A stretch of DNA of 64,000 nucleotides. It comes from Ailanthus altissimus. Taxonomy: Eukaryota > Streptophyta > Magnoliopsida > Sapindales > Simaroubaceae. The stretch is taken from positions 13,984,501 through 14,048,500 of the forward strand of contig OX327690.1 of the NCBI GenBank assembly GCA_946807835.1, in the 5' to 3' direction. This document shows positions 34,802 through 45,872 of this stretch, one piece after another. Position numbers and translations under genes: made by a program. The notes below the pieces were generated by a model that was not told the DNA's origin, did not search any database, and was given only the letters and a program-made list of their open reading frames with translations. Position 1 is the first letter of the stretch; every line of letters begins with the position of its first letter.

Positions 34802-35483
34802 TTTGTAAGAAAATTGATTAACAATATAAAGAAATAATTTTGGGAATAAGCCAAGTGTGTACAGGAAGTGGAAGAGCGAAATGGCTGCATAAAGAAGCTA
34901 AAAGATGGCGCATGGCTGCCCAGGTCTGGGTCCTGCAGCACCCAAAAGTTGAGCACTGTAGTGCTTAAGGCAGTAAGTACAGTGCTGTGGTGCTCGTATA
35001 ATTAGTGGGTAGTGCCGCAGCACCAGAAAGCCAGCACTGTAGCGCTAGTTCGGGAAACAGTCTCCTTATTTTGGAAGTCTGTCCTAAGTGCTCAATGACT
35101 TTTCAAACTAACTCTCACTTGGTTTAGGGTTTCCTTTGGACATTTAAAGCCTATATAAATGCTTTATATTACTTTCTAAACATATCACAATACAAACACA
35201 AGAAAAAAAACTTTAGTTTGCCAAATAGATCAATTGTGTGTTCTTTGTAAGTGTAATTGAGAGTGTTTTTTGTGAAACTTGAGTTCTTTCTTGTAAAAAG
35301 TATATTTTGTGAATGCCTAATGATTCATTAATAAAAGAAGTAAGATCTTAATCCATTATTGACATAGGTAAGTTGTCGAATCACGTAAATTCTTGTGTGC
35401 TTTTTTCTACTTTCTTTTTCTTGTTTATTTTTAATTGCTTATTATTGCATTATATTACTGAGGTTTATTGATCTGCTTTAACA
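34802..35483 (+). repeat. 3' LTR of copia copy 2
   Basis: Aligns with 30181-30868 from TTTGTAAGAAAATTGATTAA onward and ends GCTTTAACA. The first about 17 bases present in the 5' LTR (TGTTGG...) are missing. Its U3 carries an expanded GC-rich tract (34905-35055) with GCACTGTAGTGC, AGTGCTGTGGTGCT and GCACTGTAGCGCT. Confidence 0.8.
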
Positions 35484-36032
35484 ATATGAATTAAGTCTTA
35501 GTTATTTTGTTTTATTATTTTTACTCTTTTTATACTTTTAAATGCAATTTTGTTTTTTATTTACTTTTTTCATTTTAATATAATTTTTTTTTTAAAGGAT
35601 ATGGATTTTCTATTATCTATTATGGAAAGGAAAGATGAAGATGTATCTTTGGCAGAAAATGATACCTAAAACATTACCATTAAAGATAAGAAATTTTTTC
35701 TTGAAATTAATGTTGCTTAGAGCCAAAGTAAATATTATATCAAATCTTATAAATTTGATCGAAAACTCTAAAACAGTTATAATTTTATTAATAAGAGGAG
35801 TAAAATTGTGTATTGAAATTGCATCATGTTCAACAAATTGAGAAGGAATTTACTCAATTTTAAATATATTTATAAAAATAGATATCATATTGAGACTTCT
35901 AATATAAATAATGTAAAATATCTCTTATTACTTCATATGTCTCAAGAAAAAAACGTATTTTAGAACAAATTTTAATTTTTTCATTTAGATAATATACACA
36001 AGTATAAATATAATTGAAAGTTATATAATAAT
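35484..36032. other. AT-rich stretch, nothing recognised
   Basis: No domain, TIR or long frame seen between the copia 3' LTR and the next solo LTR. Confidence 0.5.
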
Positions 36033-36771
36033 TGTTGAGGGAGGAAACGCCCTTCTCCCTCTCGAGGTTATGTTAAAGCAAAGAACCTCAAGTTTAACCT
36101 AGAACCCTAACCTATTTGCGTAGCGGAATAACTTGTTTAATCAAGCAAAATAGTAAGAATCTAAAGCAGAAAATAAAATAGCACAACACAATCTTACGTG
36201 GTTCAGCCAATTGTCTACGTTCACGGTGGATCCAAGAATCCTAACCTCTCTTATTAACTTTCTAGAGATATTACAAGAAAAATTCAATTTGAAGAACTCT
36301 CAAAAGGACCTAATGTTTAGTGAACCCTTGTTCTACCACAAACGATAATCATCTAAATGACGGTTCCACCCTAGTGCACATAAGCACTTAGTGTTTACCT
36401 AGTTCTTCCCCCTCTCTTAGAGTCTCTCTTAATGCTTAGTCCCAAAACTTAAAATTTCGAACCAAAATGGACTTCTGACGCGTCTGGCGCTGCGACGCTC
36501 ATCTCTAGGTGCCGCGGCGCTGGGCATTATCGCGTCCATCGTCGTGGTGCTTAGCCATAGGTGCTGCGGCGCTCAGCCCTAACAGCACCTATCTCGCGTT
36601 TTCTCACTTCCTTCATGTCTTTGAGTCCCGTTTTACTTTCTCTTTTGGTCTCACATGTTCTAGACTTCTCCATACACATCCCACACGTTCTAAACTTCTT
36701 GTGACTCTTCATTTTAATATTCATCTCAATTCTCGTTCAACTAAGATTGTTGAATCATTAATTTTTCAACA
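36033..36771 (-). repeat. Solo LTR, family-B relative
   Basis: Minus-strand start TGTTGAAAAATTAATGATTC at 36771 and end CCCTCAACA at 36033, 739 bp. Perfect 5-bp target duplication ATAAT (36028-36032 and 36772-36776). Shares the LTR start and the ACGTGGTTCAGCCAATTG-type block with family B. A GC-rich palindromic tract at 36475-36600 (e.g. GCCGCGGCGCTGGGC) lies in U3. Confidence 0.85.
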
Positions 36772-38841
36772 ATAATAAATTAGAAGTTTACTGATTCAAA
36801 AATTGTTTATGCCATGTCATTACTATCTTCGTCATCTCTACAATAATGCATAGATCATTATAAATTCATATAGACGTCTATTAATGAAATAAAAGTTTTA
36901 GTTGTCTAATGCAAACTTTTGACACCATCTTTTGGCAAGGTAAACTAATATTCATACTATCGTCTTTTAAATTTTTTCTTTAATTTCTAGCATTAAGCAG
37001 ATATGTGTCAATTAATTCATCTACTAAGTAGACCTCCCATAACTTTTATAGTTTTAATTAATGCGTTTGCTTAATAATTATATGTTTATCTATTGTCTAT
37101 ACTCAATGTTGCATTTACTAAAATGCTTATGTAGATCATTATATTGAGGACTCACTTCCTAATTATCCAATCAAAATTATACGTCTGGATAATAGATGCA
37201 AATTTGTATCTAAATTATTTGATGATTATGTGTAATAAGTAGAACATCTGATTCTTCATGTCTATACATAAAACGGACTGACAAACTTGCTCGAGAATAT
37301 GGTCATGTTATTAAAAAATATTAATAATTCTTCATGTCTTACTCTAGGTAATTTCACAAACTTTATCGTTGCTTACATAATTAACAATTTTTAGATGTGG
37401 TCATGCTATTTTGCATATTGTGGTGTTAACTTGCTCGAGACTCTCCACTTATTATCAATACTCTCTTCCACAATTTGTACTTGGTCATTAATTAGATGTA
37501 TGCTATCTTAGCATTTTTTCTTAGTCATAAGACCTAACCAAAGTCTTCTTTAGCTTTCAAGGCAGGTCCTATAAAATCGTGGACTCTCATACTCATTCCT
37601 TAAATATAGTAAAATGCAATTTATAAACTGAATATAAAATTTCCCAAGCCTCTACATAAAACATGAGAAGGACCGAGGCTCTATATGTACATGTCATGCT
37701 CTATCTTGAAACTGACGATACATGTATTTGTTTGAGAATATGCATATATACATGAAATATAAAATATGATAGCTCATGCAGTATGCTTGTTGTGACCCCA
37801 ACCTTAAAATGCAAAAATATCATACTATACAATTTCTTGCGAACCTGAAAAAAAATGGGAAAGAAAAAACGTGCACTCGCTTGATGAATAGAAATTGTTT
37901 TAAAAATGGTATGCGTATATATATACACTTACATAATAATAAATCCATTTAAGTTCAATAATAATAATATATTAAATACTAATAAAACATGAATCATTTA
38001 CAAAATTTCTATGCTCTCATAAACCATTATATATAGATGTAACATTATAAAAGTAATATATATTGTAGGTATAGTGAAAACCATACAATACTAGTATCTA
38101 ATAAAAATTATCGTATAGCCTAGTAGAGTAACTTAATTCATAGGCAAAGTAAGGAATTGTAGCCTAACTCGGTAGAAATGTTACATTGTCCAATTACAAC
38201 AAAAACTAACATGGTAATGTGTAAAGTAAATTAAACTAAAGAAGAGGATACATATTTGTTATTTTAAATATAGTTACTATATAATATCAAAGAAGTGTAT
38301 TTATACTAAATACAATATTTTATATTTAATTATACTCAAATTATAAAAACAATTTAAAAAGATTTTTAAATATGATTAATTAATGATAATATTTTTTTAT
38401 CTAAAATAAAAATTATAACATTAAATTAAATCAAAAAACTACTAGTAGTTTGTTATATATATTGGAAACATATTATATATTATATATATATATAAATAAA
38501 ACAAGCAAGGGTGTACTCAATTTTCAGCTTCACCAAAAACTTGGAGTTTACCAACTACTAGTACTCATCCAAAATCACAAGCTGCAAAAACATATGTTAG
38601 AATTGATATGTATAATAAATATTAAATTATAAATACTTTAATACCTTAAAATTATTACCTGTCCATCAACAAAAATAATTTGAACTATTTAAATACAATT
38701 TCTAATTTTCCTTTTATTCTCTTTTTTTTTTGTCTCTCAGTTTTTATCTTCTTATTTCTATTTTCTTCCTATTTTACTTTTCTTCTTTTATTTCATTCTC
38801 CATAATTTGCTTTAAAAATGAAGCAATTTTTATACTTAAAT
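36772..38841. other. AT-rich stretch without a recognisable gene
   Basis: Short frames only. No retroelement domain or TIR noticed. 38430-38500 is a near-pure AT run. Confidence 0.5.
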
Positions 38842-39820
38842 TGTTGCGGATATCAAATCATACTCTTTAATTTAATACTTTTATGGCATCAACTAAACCA
38901 CAACTTTAATACCCTTTTTATTCTATGCGCAAAGAAAAATTATAACTGACACCATAAGTAATAACACATAAAATTAATACACCAATAAAGATAAAGAAAA
39001 TAAACTAATCAACAAGACACAAGATATACGTTGTTCAACCCATAAATTACTTACGTCCGCAGAGGATCCATGATCTAACTTTTTATTATTGATATAAATC
39101 ACTAAATATCTTCTTCCATCATTAATGATCCCATAAAATCCATTAGTATTTCTCATAGAGACTTTTAAGTATCTATTCTTAATTACAATGATTTTTTCAA
39201 GAACACTTAGTAACTTCTCGTAAGAACTTTTTACAAAGAATATAAGAATAGCTCAAGTATCTAAGTTAAAATGACCCATGGTGTTTCTTTTGTTCACTCA
39301 AGAACTAAAAAAAAATACTCTCCAAAGGTTACACCTTAGTGCACCATGCACTTAGTGCCTACCTAGCTCCTCTATTCTCTCTTATGGTTACATCTTGAAA
39401 CTTTAAATGTTTGTTTTTCTCTTATGTTTTGAAGGGTTTATATAGTAAATAAAATACCCTTAGAAATTCTAAACTTAATTAGAATAAGAATCCTTACTTA
39501 TAAGAGTCATAACTCAGTTAAAGAAGTCAATTGAGCTAAAACAGAAAATACTCATAAGTTGCTGTATAAATAGTAACTATGTGTACAGTACTTGCGTGTG
39601 AACAATAATCACGAACAGTATACGTTATGAATAGTACTTGGTGAATAGTATCCCCCGGTCGTGAACAGTATCGCCGTATGAACAGTATATATTCTTTTTT
39701 ACTTTTCATTTTGCATCTCCATTGTACACACAATACGTACTTGACTTAATAATAACTCTACTCTTATTATTCATCTCAATTCTTATCTATATAAAATTGT
39801 TGAATCACCAATTTTTAACA
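38842..39820 (-). repeat. Family-B solo LTR
   Basis: Minus-strand start TGTTAAAAATTGGTGATTCA at 39820 and end TATCCGCAACA at 38842, 979 bp. Perfect 5-bp target duplication TAAAT (38837-38841 and 39821-39825). Aligns along its length with the LTRs at 17297-18251 and 10894-13615. A run of related GAACAGTA words at 39580-39690 is specific to this copy. Confidence 0.9.
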
Positions 39821-40430
39821 TAAATTAGCAAGAAATTACCATGTGCCTTTGTCACTTAAGCTTAAGTACTCACCATGTATTTTATTATTATTTTAATCCT
39901 TCTCAAGCCAACTTAATACTTAAACCATTTAATTGTAAGCTACAAACAATGAAATAAATGGTTTTGGTAATACTGCAAAAGCCTTTAGCACCTTACAATT
40001 TTTTGAAATGATATTTCGGAATTTATATCTATTTTAACTCTTCTTCTATTATCAAATATGTTAAACCTTAATGTATGATCTTTTTATTTGTGAATTATTA
40101 TTTTGATGACACTTCATTTCTATTATTTTAGAATAGTAAGTTAGTATGAACTTTCTGAAAAAGAATTACTTTTTCTAATTTTGATCCTCACATTACTTAA
40201 TGGTGGAAATAAGGTATAACTATTCATTTATAGATGTAGTAAAAGTAACATGTTATACACACCAACAATCAATACACTAACTCACGTGGAACAATCAAGT
40301 TTAAAGGCAAGGGGTGAATTATTTGCAGGATGGAAAGCTACATTCGGATTGGAACAAAGATAGAAAACGCAGAAATAAAGTTGGAATATTTGCACTACTT
40401 GATGGGGAATTATTTTGAAATTATTCTCTA
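39821..40430. other. AT-rich stretch, nothing recognised
   Basis: Leads into the gypsy integrase relic; no clear LTR or coding motif of its own. Confidence 0.4.
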
Positions 40431-41250
40431 GGATATACATACAGTGCATGCTTAAAGACGAAGGAAAGAAGATAATCAAGAAAGTGCAGAAGGAGCATGT
40501 AAGAACTACTCCAGTGAGAGGATTGTCACTCATAAAATCACGAGGTAGGTTTATTACTATCCCACCATTTAAAATAACGTCGGACTATTGAAGAAATGTG
40601 AGAAATGTCAAAAACATGCTATCCACTACCACCTTCCAATTGAGAACCTGAACATATTAACTAATCCATTGTCTTTCATCTAAAGGGGAATGGACATCAT
40701 GGGTCACCCTTAGCAATCAGAGAGAAGTGATTTTTCCTTCTTACGAGAGATATTTTATAAGATGGATGGATGTTGAAGCCTATAGCAAAATAACTAGAGC
40801 AAAAGTAAAGTCCTATAGATTAACATCGTCACTAGATACGGAATGTTGTAAGTGCTGGTTTCAAACATTAGAAAACAATTAGTTGGCATAAAAATCGACA
40901 CTTCTTTCACCACCAAATATAAGATACAATAGAAATTTTCTTCTCGCAACTACTCGTAGGGAAATAATAGGCTGAAATCACCAATAGGACCATATTTACC
41001 ATCTTACTAAAAAGATTGGAATGGAAGAAAGAGAAATGGTTGGAAGAACTCCTAAGAGTTCGATGGACATACAAAGTGATTGAAAGCAAATCTATCAGAA
41101 GCTCACCCTATACACTAATATATAGGACAGAAGTAGTACTTCTCATAGAAGTATTTATTCCTACCTTACAAATCAAACTAACTAAGTTAGAACTACATGG
41201 TAAAGCCCTTTCTTTAACAAAGGACCTGACTGACTGAGCTCATGACATCG
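40430..41250 (+). pseudogene. Ty3/gypsy integrase relic
   Basis: Plus-strand frames give, in order, a zinc-binding remnant around KCEKCQKH (40590-40620), a GMDI-like start of the core near 40690, an EATNRTIF-like segment near 40975, and EKWLEELLRVRWTYKVIESK followed by SPYTLIYRTEVVLLIEVFIP at 41035-41170, matching the C-terminal half of plant gypsy integrases (ELPxVLWAYRTT...YGTEAVxPxEI). Many frame changes. No RT, gag or LTR pair was identified around it. Confidence 0.75.
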
Positions 41251-42830
41251 AAGCGATCCAAGCCACAATCTACAAGAAACAAAATGAGGAAACAATGAAA
41301 CAATAGAGTTTGAAATAGGGAGATCAGAGAAGACTTAATGTTGAGGGAAGCACTTGATCACAACAAGGGTTATAATGCCAGTAAGGTGGCGAAAATGAAT
41401 GAGCATACAAAATCACCAAGTGCTTGGCCGAGGAGCCTTCCCACTATAAACCATGGAAAGAGAACCCATCCTTATATCATGGAACATATCCTAAGTAAAA
41501 GAAATTCTATGTGTAAGCGCATTTTTTAGTATCTAGAACAACATATTCCAATCGCAATAATGAAATATTTTCATCCCCACATCCTCTCGTACATTTCTTC
41601 CACTTCCTTCATAATTGACACTTTTATGCTAGCTTTATTATTCAGTACTTTCTCCTTCTCCTAGCTAGACTCCTTAGCCACCTTGTTCTCTATATCATTC
41701 TGATTGAACTAGAACTGCTTCGTGATCATTCTCGTTCTTCATTTCTTTCAATTACTTTAGTATTTTCGTTAAAACATTTTCCATTACGGTAGTATTTTTC
41801 CATTCATCTTGTTCTTAGTTACATTTTGCTCCTCTCTTACTTCCTCCTCTTTATCTGACCGAACCACTTGGTTCGTCTCGATCCAACCATTTTCACTCGT
41901 CTTTCCTTTAGTTTTTAATGAAATATAGTCATTTCAAGCTAAATGTCCCCACAGTTGGCACCACTAAAGTTTCTTAGTTCAGACTTCCATAATCACCTCT
42001 TAATTCTCATTTATTGCCTTCCAATCTCCATAGACTTCCTTTTACATCAGCAAAGATACTCCAATGCTCAAGCTAATTTTTAAATTAAAGCTCGAAGATA
42101 GGATTCAAGAAAAAAGTTTATAAAAGTGTTAAAAGATGTGTTTGTTTATAAAGAAAATGTGTTTGTAGTAAAAAGAAAGTAAATTGTATCAATGAATCAG
42201 TTGAAAGAATGGAATTTAGATTTTGCAAATTGAGAAAATACTCCTTTTTATAGTTGAGATTCGGAAGAAAAATGTGAATTTGTCCCTAAATCTTCCCGAT
42301 CGTTGGATCTATCATCTTCTTTCCCAACCATTTGATTGTGTACGTTAGCAGTCCAGCTAGGGTGTGGTGTTGTATCAACTTCATACATGTTGATAGGAAG
42401 AATTCTCTGTCCGCAGTTTCATACGAGCCTCCTTAAATTTAGAAATAGAAGACATGTGACATTAGCTGGTTAGGCCAACTAATTTTGGGCCCAAAGTTTG
42501 TCAATTACATGTTAGAAATTTTTTCATATATAAGTACTTGCTCTTCCATAAAAAAATATCTCTCTACATAGTGACATCACAAATTCACAACCTCGAGCAA
42601 AAATATCTATTACACTATATATAGTAACGTTCATGTTGCTAATTGCTACAAACAAAAGGCACTTAACACTATAGGGCATGATGTATCAACGGAATACCTT
42701 AATTTATTCTCTTTCTGTTAATTTTTTTTTTTGTTTTTCTCCTTAATGTTTATTTAATACAAAAGATTTATTAACATATAGTAGTAATTTGAATACATGA
42801 TAATACTGTTTAATCACTTTTCTTCTTTCA
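41251..42830. other. Gypsy-flanking and 3'-intergenic sequence of gene 2
   Basis: 41251-41530 probably continues the gypsy relic but is too decayed to place. 41530-42830 has no recognised feature; it includes the 3' flank of BBE-like gene 2. Confidence 0.4.
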
Positions 42831-44432
42831 TCAAGATGAAAACGGTGGGACGCTTTGTTCATTCCTGAAGAAATTACCAGGATCAACCTTAGTCTTCACA
42901 TGAACTAACCTATAGAAATTTTTCTTGAAATATTTTTTTCCCCAAATGCTAGCTTGTTTGTAACTTGTGTAGCCTTTGTTATTTGTTCCGATGTCGAGAT
43001 CCCTATAATTCAAATATGCAGCTCGAGGATTTTTAGAAACATAAGGAGCCAAGAAACTGTATAGCTTTCTAATCCAATTTATGTGCCTCTGAGAGATTTC
43101 ACTACCTTCTTCTTCCCAAAACACTATAGGTGCCATTTTGTATATGTTGCCAGCTCTATGGGGGAATGGAATTTCAGACTCCAAAATCTCACTCATTTTC
43201 CCACCATAGGGAACCATCATTATTTCAGCGGCCTCTGCCTCGTTTTCGTAAAATATTTGATATATGCTTTCAAAAGCAGTTTCTGGCATAGGTTCTCTCA
43301 CATAGTCAGATTTTGCTTTAAAAAATCTTTTGGTTGTAGGAGTCCTGCTAAGCAAAACATTCAAGGATTCTCCAATTCGAAACCGGGCAAAGTGGAGAAT
43401 AGCTCGAACCCAGCTCGTTTCAGTGCAATCTTCTTTCGCCAAACGAAGCTCAGGGAAGCGCTCCTGCATCAACGAAAGAAGCCTATCAATCCCACCAAGA
43501 AAAAAGGATTCGAATGAAGCTTGCATTGTTCTCTTTCCTTGAGAACTTGAATTCACATTTCTTAAAATGATTCCCAAAAGTAAATCTTCATGAAGCTTAT
43601 CGGCAACGTACTGCCATCTGTGGATAATTTTGGTTAAATTTTGTTCCAGGGTTCGCTGGACAGAGCATACAGTAACAGTTGACGGAACGGAAACCAACTC
43701 GATTTTCCATGCAACGATAACTCCGAAGCTAGCTCCTCCGCCTCCTCGAATGGCCCAAAATAGATCTTCTCCCATCGATTTTCTATCAAGAAACCTCCCG
43801 TGAACGTCGATCAAATGAGCGTCAACTACATGGTCAGCAGCAAGGCCATGTTTGCGCAGCAAGATACCGTACCCTCCCCCACTAAAATGTCCACCAACTC
43901 CAACAGAAGGGCAAACTCCTGCTGGAAAGGCAAGAGTTCTACTTTTCTCAGCAATATTATAGTAAAGCTCGCCAATGGTTGCTCCTGCTTGAACCCATGC
44001 TATTTTATTTTCTGCGTCAATACTAATCGAGCGGAGATTTATCAAATCGATGATGACAAATGGTACGTCCGAAACATAAGAAAGTCCTTCATAGTCATGA
44101 CCACCACTTCTAGTCCTAATTTGCATGCCATGTTTTTTGGAACAACTAATGACAGCCTGAACGTGTGAAATTTGCAGCGGCGTGACAATGAATAAAGGTT
44201 TTGGGGTGGCAGGTGTTGAGAACCTAAGATTTTGTGCGGTAAATCCTAAGACGGATGAATATGAAGAATTGTTTTGGGTATAGATGACTTTGGAAATGAA
44301 GGTGGAGTTCTCAGACTGTAGAGAAAGGCATTGGGGAAAATCATCATCATGAGTGTCAGCCGTAGTTATCGAGTTAAAAGAAAATATAAGAACAAAAACA
44401 AATAGAGGAACTGAAGAGCTTGGAGGCCTCAT
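42831..44432 (-). CDS. BBE-like FAD oxidoreductase, gene 2 (complete)
   Basis: Complete 533-residue intronless ORF, ATG at 44432-44430, TGA at 42833-42831; normal family length. Signal peptide about residues 1-25. FAD_binding_4 domain about 75-215 with His112 in SGGHD and Cys174 in FPAGVCPSVGVGGHFSGGG, the two sites of bicovalent FAD attachment. FWAIRGGGGASFGVIVAWKI lies next to the flavin. The C-terminal berberine domain holds AYLNYRDLDIG (Tyr473, Tyr476; Tyr476 is the presumed catalytic base by analogy with cannabinoid synthases) and ends KVDPGNFFRNEQSVPP. Several NxS/T sites fit passage through the secretory route. Predicted O2-dependent oxidase; the substrate is unknown. Its near twin is gene 1; gene 3 is 1.4 kb upstream on the same strand. 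No truncation or missing key residue. Confidence 0.96.
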   Translation of the reverse strand: MRPPSSSVPLFVFVLIFSFNSITTADTHDDDFPQCLSLQSENSTFISKVIYTQNNSSYSSVLGFTAQNLRFSTPATPKPLFIVTPLQISHVQAVISCSKKHGMQIRTRSGGHDYEGLSYVSDVPFVIIDLINLRSISIDAENKIAWVQAGATIGELYYNIAEKSRTLAFPAGVCPSVGVGGHFSGGGYGILLRKHGLAADHVVDAHLIDVHGRFLDRKSMGEDLFWAIRGGGGASFGVIVAWKIELVSVPSTVTVCSVQRTLEQNLTKIIHRWQYVADKLHEDLLLGIILRNVNSSSQGKRTMQASFESFFLGGIDRLLSLMQERFPELRLAKEDCTETSWVRAILHFARFRIGESLNVLLSRTPTTKRFFKAKSDYVREPMPETAFESIYQIFYENEAEAAEIMMVPYGGKMSEILESEIPFPHRAGNIYKMAPIVFWEEEGSEISQRHINWIRKLYSFLAPYVSKNPRAAYLNYRDLDIGTNNKGYTSYKQASIWGKKYFKKNFYRLVHVKTKVDPGNFFRNEQSVPPFSS

Positions 44433-44890
44433 TCCTGTCCAAGTTTTGGTGCATAAAAAAACGAATTAGAGTTCTCTTATTTATTGTCTCGAGAAGATCA
44501 TATCTTGTTAAAGATGCATAAAATATGGACATTGGGTGCTGAATTCTTACGTGCGTCCGGAGAAAGTTCAAAATTTCTAGATTAGTGATCTCACCTCCAT
44601 AACACATTAATTCAAAATAGAAGAATTCTAAAATGGCATGTAGTTTAATTCAATTTCTGGCATTGAATATTCCACACCGTGCTATTTTTTTTAATTTATT
44701 AGTATGATGTGTTTTTGGCATAGTTAACAAGAAAATAACCAATAATGCGTATTTGACTTTAGCGGTTGACTTGAGGGCTAGAACGCAGCGTTGAATTCAC
44801 TCAATCCATAAATTGTTCTGCCGACAAACAAGAAAATCAAAGTCTTGTCGTATTTGGATAAGGCTCACCTAATTTATAAATAGCCAGACG
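44433..44890 (-). promoter_or_regulatory. Promoter region of BBE-like gene 2
   Basis: 44520-44590 matches 1737-1815, and 44748-44885 matches about 2405-2500, of the gene 1 upstream region. Two W-box cores TTGACT stand at 44753-44758 and 44766-44771. An ATAAATAAG-like box lies about 50 nt before the ATG. Regulation by WRKY factors is inference. Confidence 0.4.
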
Positions 44891-45872
44891 TGACCAAAAA
44901 GTCATTTCCATTTTTATTAATGCCGACTTTCTTCCCCTTCAAGTGTTTTCCCACAAGAAACTTACTGACTAGAAAATTTCATAGTGATCAAGTTTTCAAT
45001 AAACTGAAACATTCAACAAAATTTGTAGAAAGTATTTTTATATATCATGTCAGCAATATCATCATTTCTTTTCCTTTTTATGCATTAATTTCCATACTTT
45101 ATGTGGATTATCTGATCTTCAATTCAAGTTCTTGAGACAATTAATTCATAATTGTCAAGTTAGTACAGGGGATCGATTGATCTACTTACAGTACATTGTT
45201 CTTTGAATAACTTAATTTTATCAGAACAAGGGTATAATTACATCAATTGCCATAGATTCTACACGAGTATCCTTCGAGATCGGCAAACCCTTCAATGTCT
45301 CATATAAAGTTTCATATATTTTCTTTAACTTTGCACTTAAGGTTGTAGTCTAGTGGTAAATGAAAGACCTTGTGGTGAACTTGATTTTAATTTTGATCAA
45401 TCAAATTCTAAAATTCATTTTCAATATCCTTCTTATAACAAATTTCCTGGAAGTGGCACTTTTCATTTAATTTTTTTTTACTTAGTTTTATATATATATA
45501 TATATAGTTACATATAATCACAAATCAATCTTGCGATCTAGAAAAAAATAAAATAAAATTCCTACTTAATGCGCCATCAATGTTTTAACTTTCATTTATT
45601 GCTTTTCAAGGAGATCTCCTCTATTGACACTCCCTAATGCACTATAAAATCTTAGATTTTGGCGGAGTATTACTCCTTATTAGATTATTGTCTTGCGCAC
45701 TTCTCAACTAATTATGAAAAATTATTTAAACAAGTGCAACAAAAAAATAAAAAAATAGTGATAAAACAAATAGAATTTATTGGACTATATGCATAAATAT
45801 ATTCATCCCGCAAGTACAAACATCCCATAAAATTATTTATGTTTACAGATAAAAGATTTATTACTAATGATA
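44891..45872. other. Spacer between BBE-like genes 2 and 3
   Basis: AT-rich; aside from the SINE-like piece and a short (AT)n run near 45490-45505 nothing was recognised. Contains the 3' flank of gene 3. Confidence 0.5.
45341..45480 (+). mobile_element. Possible tRNA-derived SINE remnant
   Basis: GGTTGTAGTCTAGTGGTAAA contains a good pol III A-box (TAGTCTAGTGG at 45346-45356), as in plant SINE heads. A B-box is only weakly suggested near 45395-45410, and a T-rich run follows near 45470. Could be coincidence. Confidence 0.3.

Larger units (their letters stand above)
30181..35483 (+). mobile_element. Full-length but decayed Ty1/copia retrotransposon, copy 2
   Basis: Order: 5' LTR 30181-30868, primer binding site 30872-30883, gag, protease, integrase, RT, RNase H, polypurine tract 34790-34801, 3' LTR 34802-35483. 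Integrase before RT defines Ty1/copia. Every domain has stops or frameshifts. The two LTRs have diverged visibly, so the insertion is old. No target duplication: the flanks are GAAGG and ATATG. Same lineage as copia copy 1 on the other strand. Confidence 0.9.

Noticed and set aside
43083..43542. Plus-strand frames of 70-144 codons opposite BBE-like gene 2
   Set aside because: They are antisense shadows of a conserved enzyme; the same shadows appear opposite genes 1 and 3 and show no protein-family pattern.
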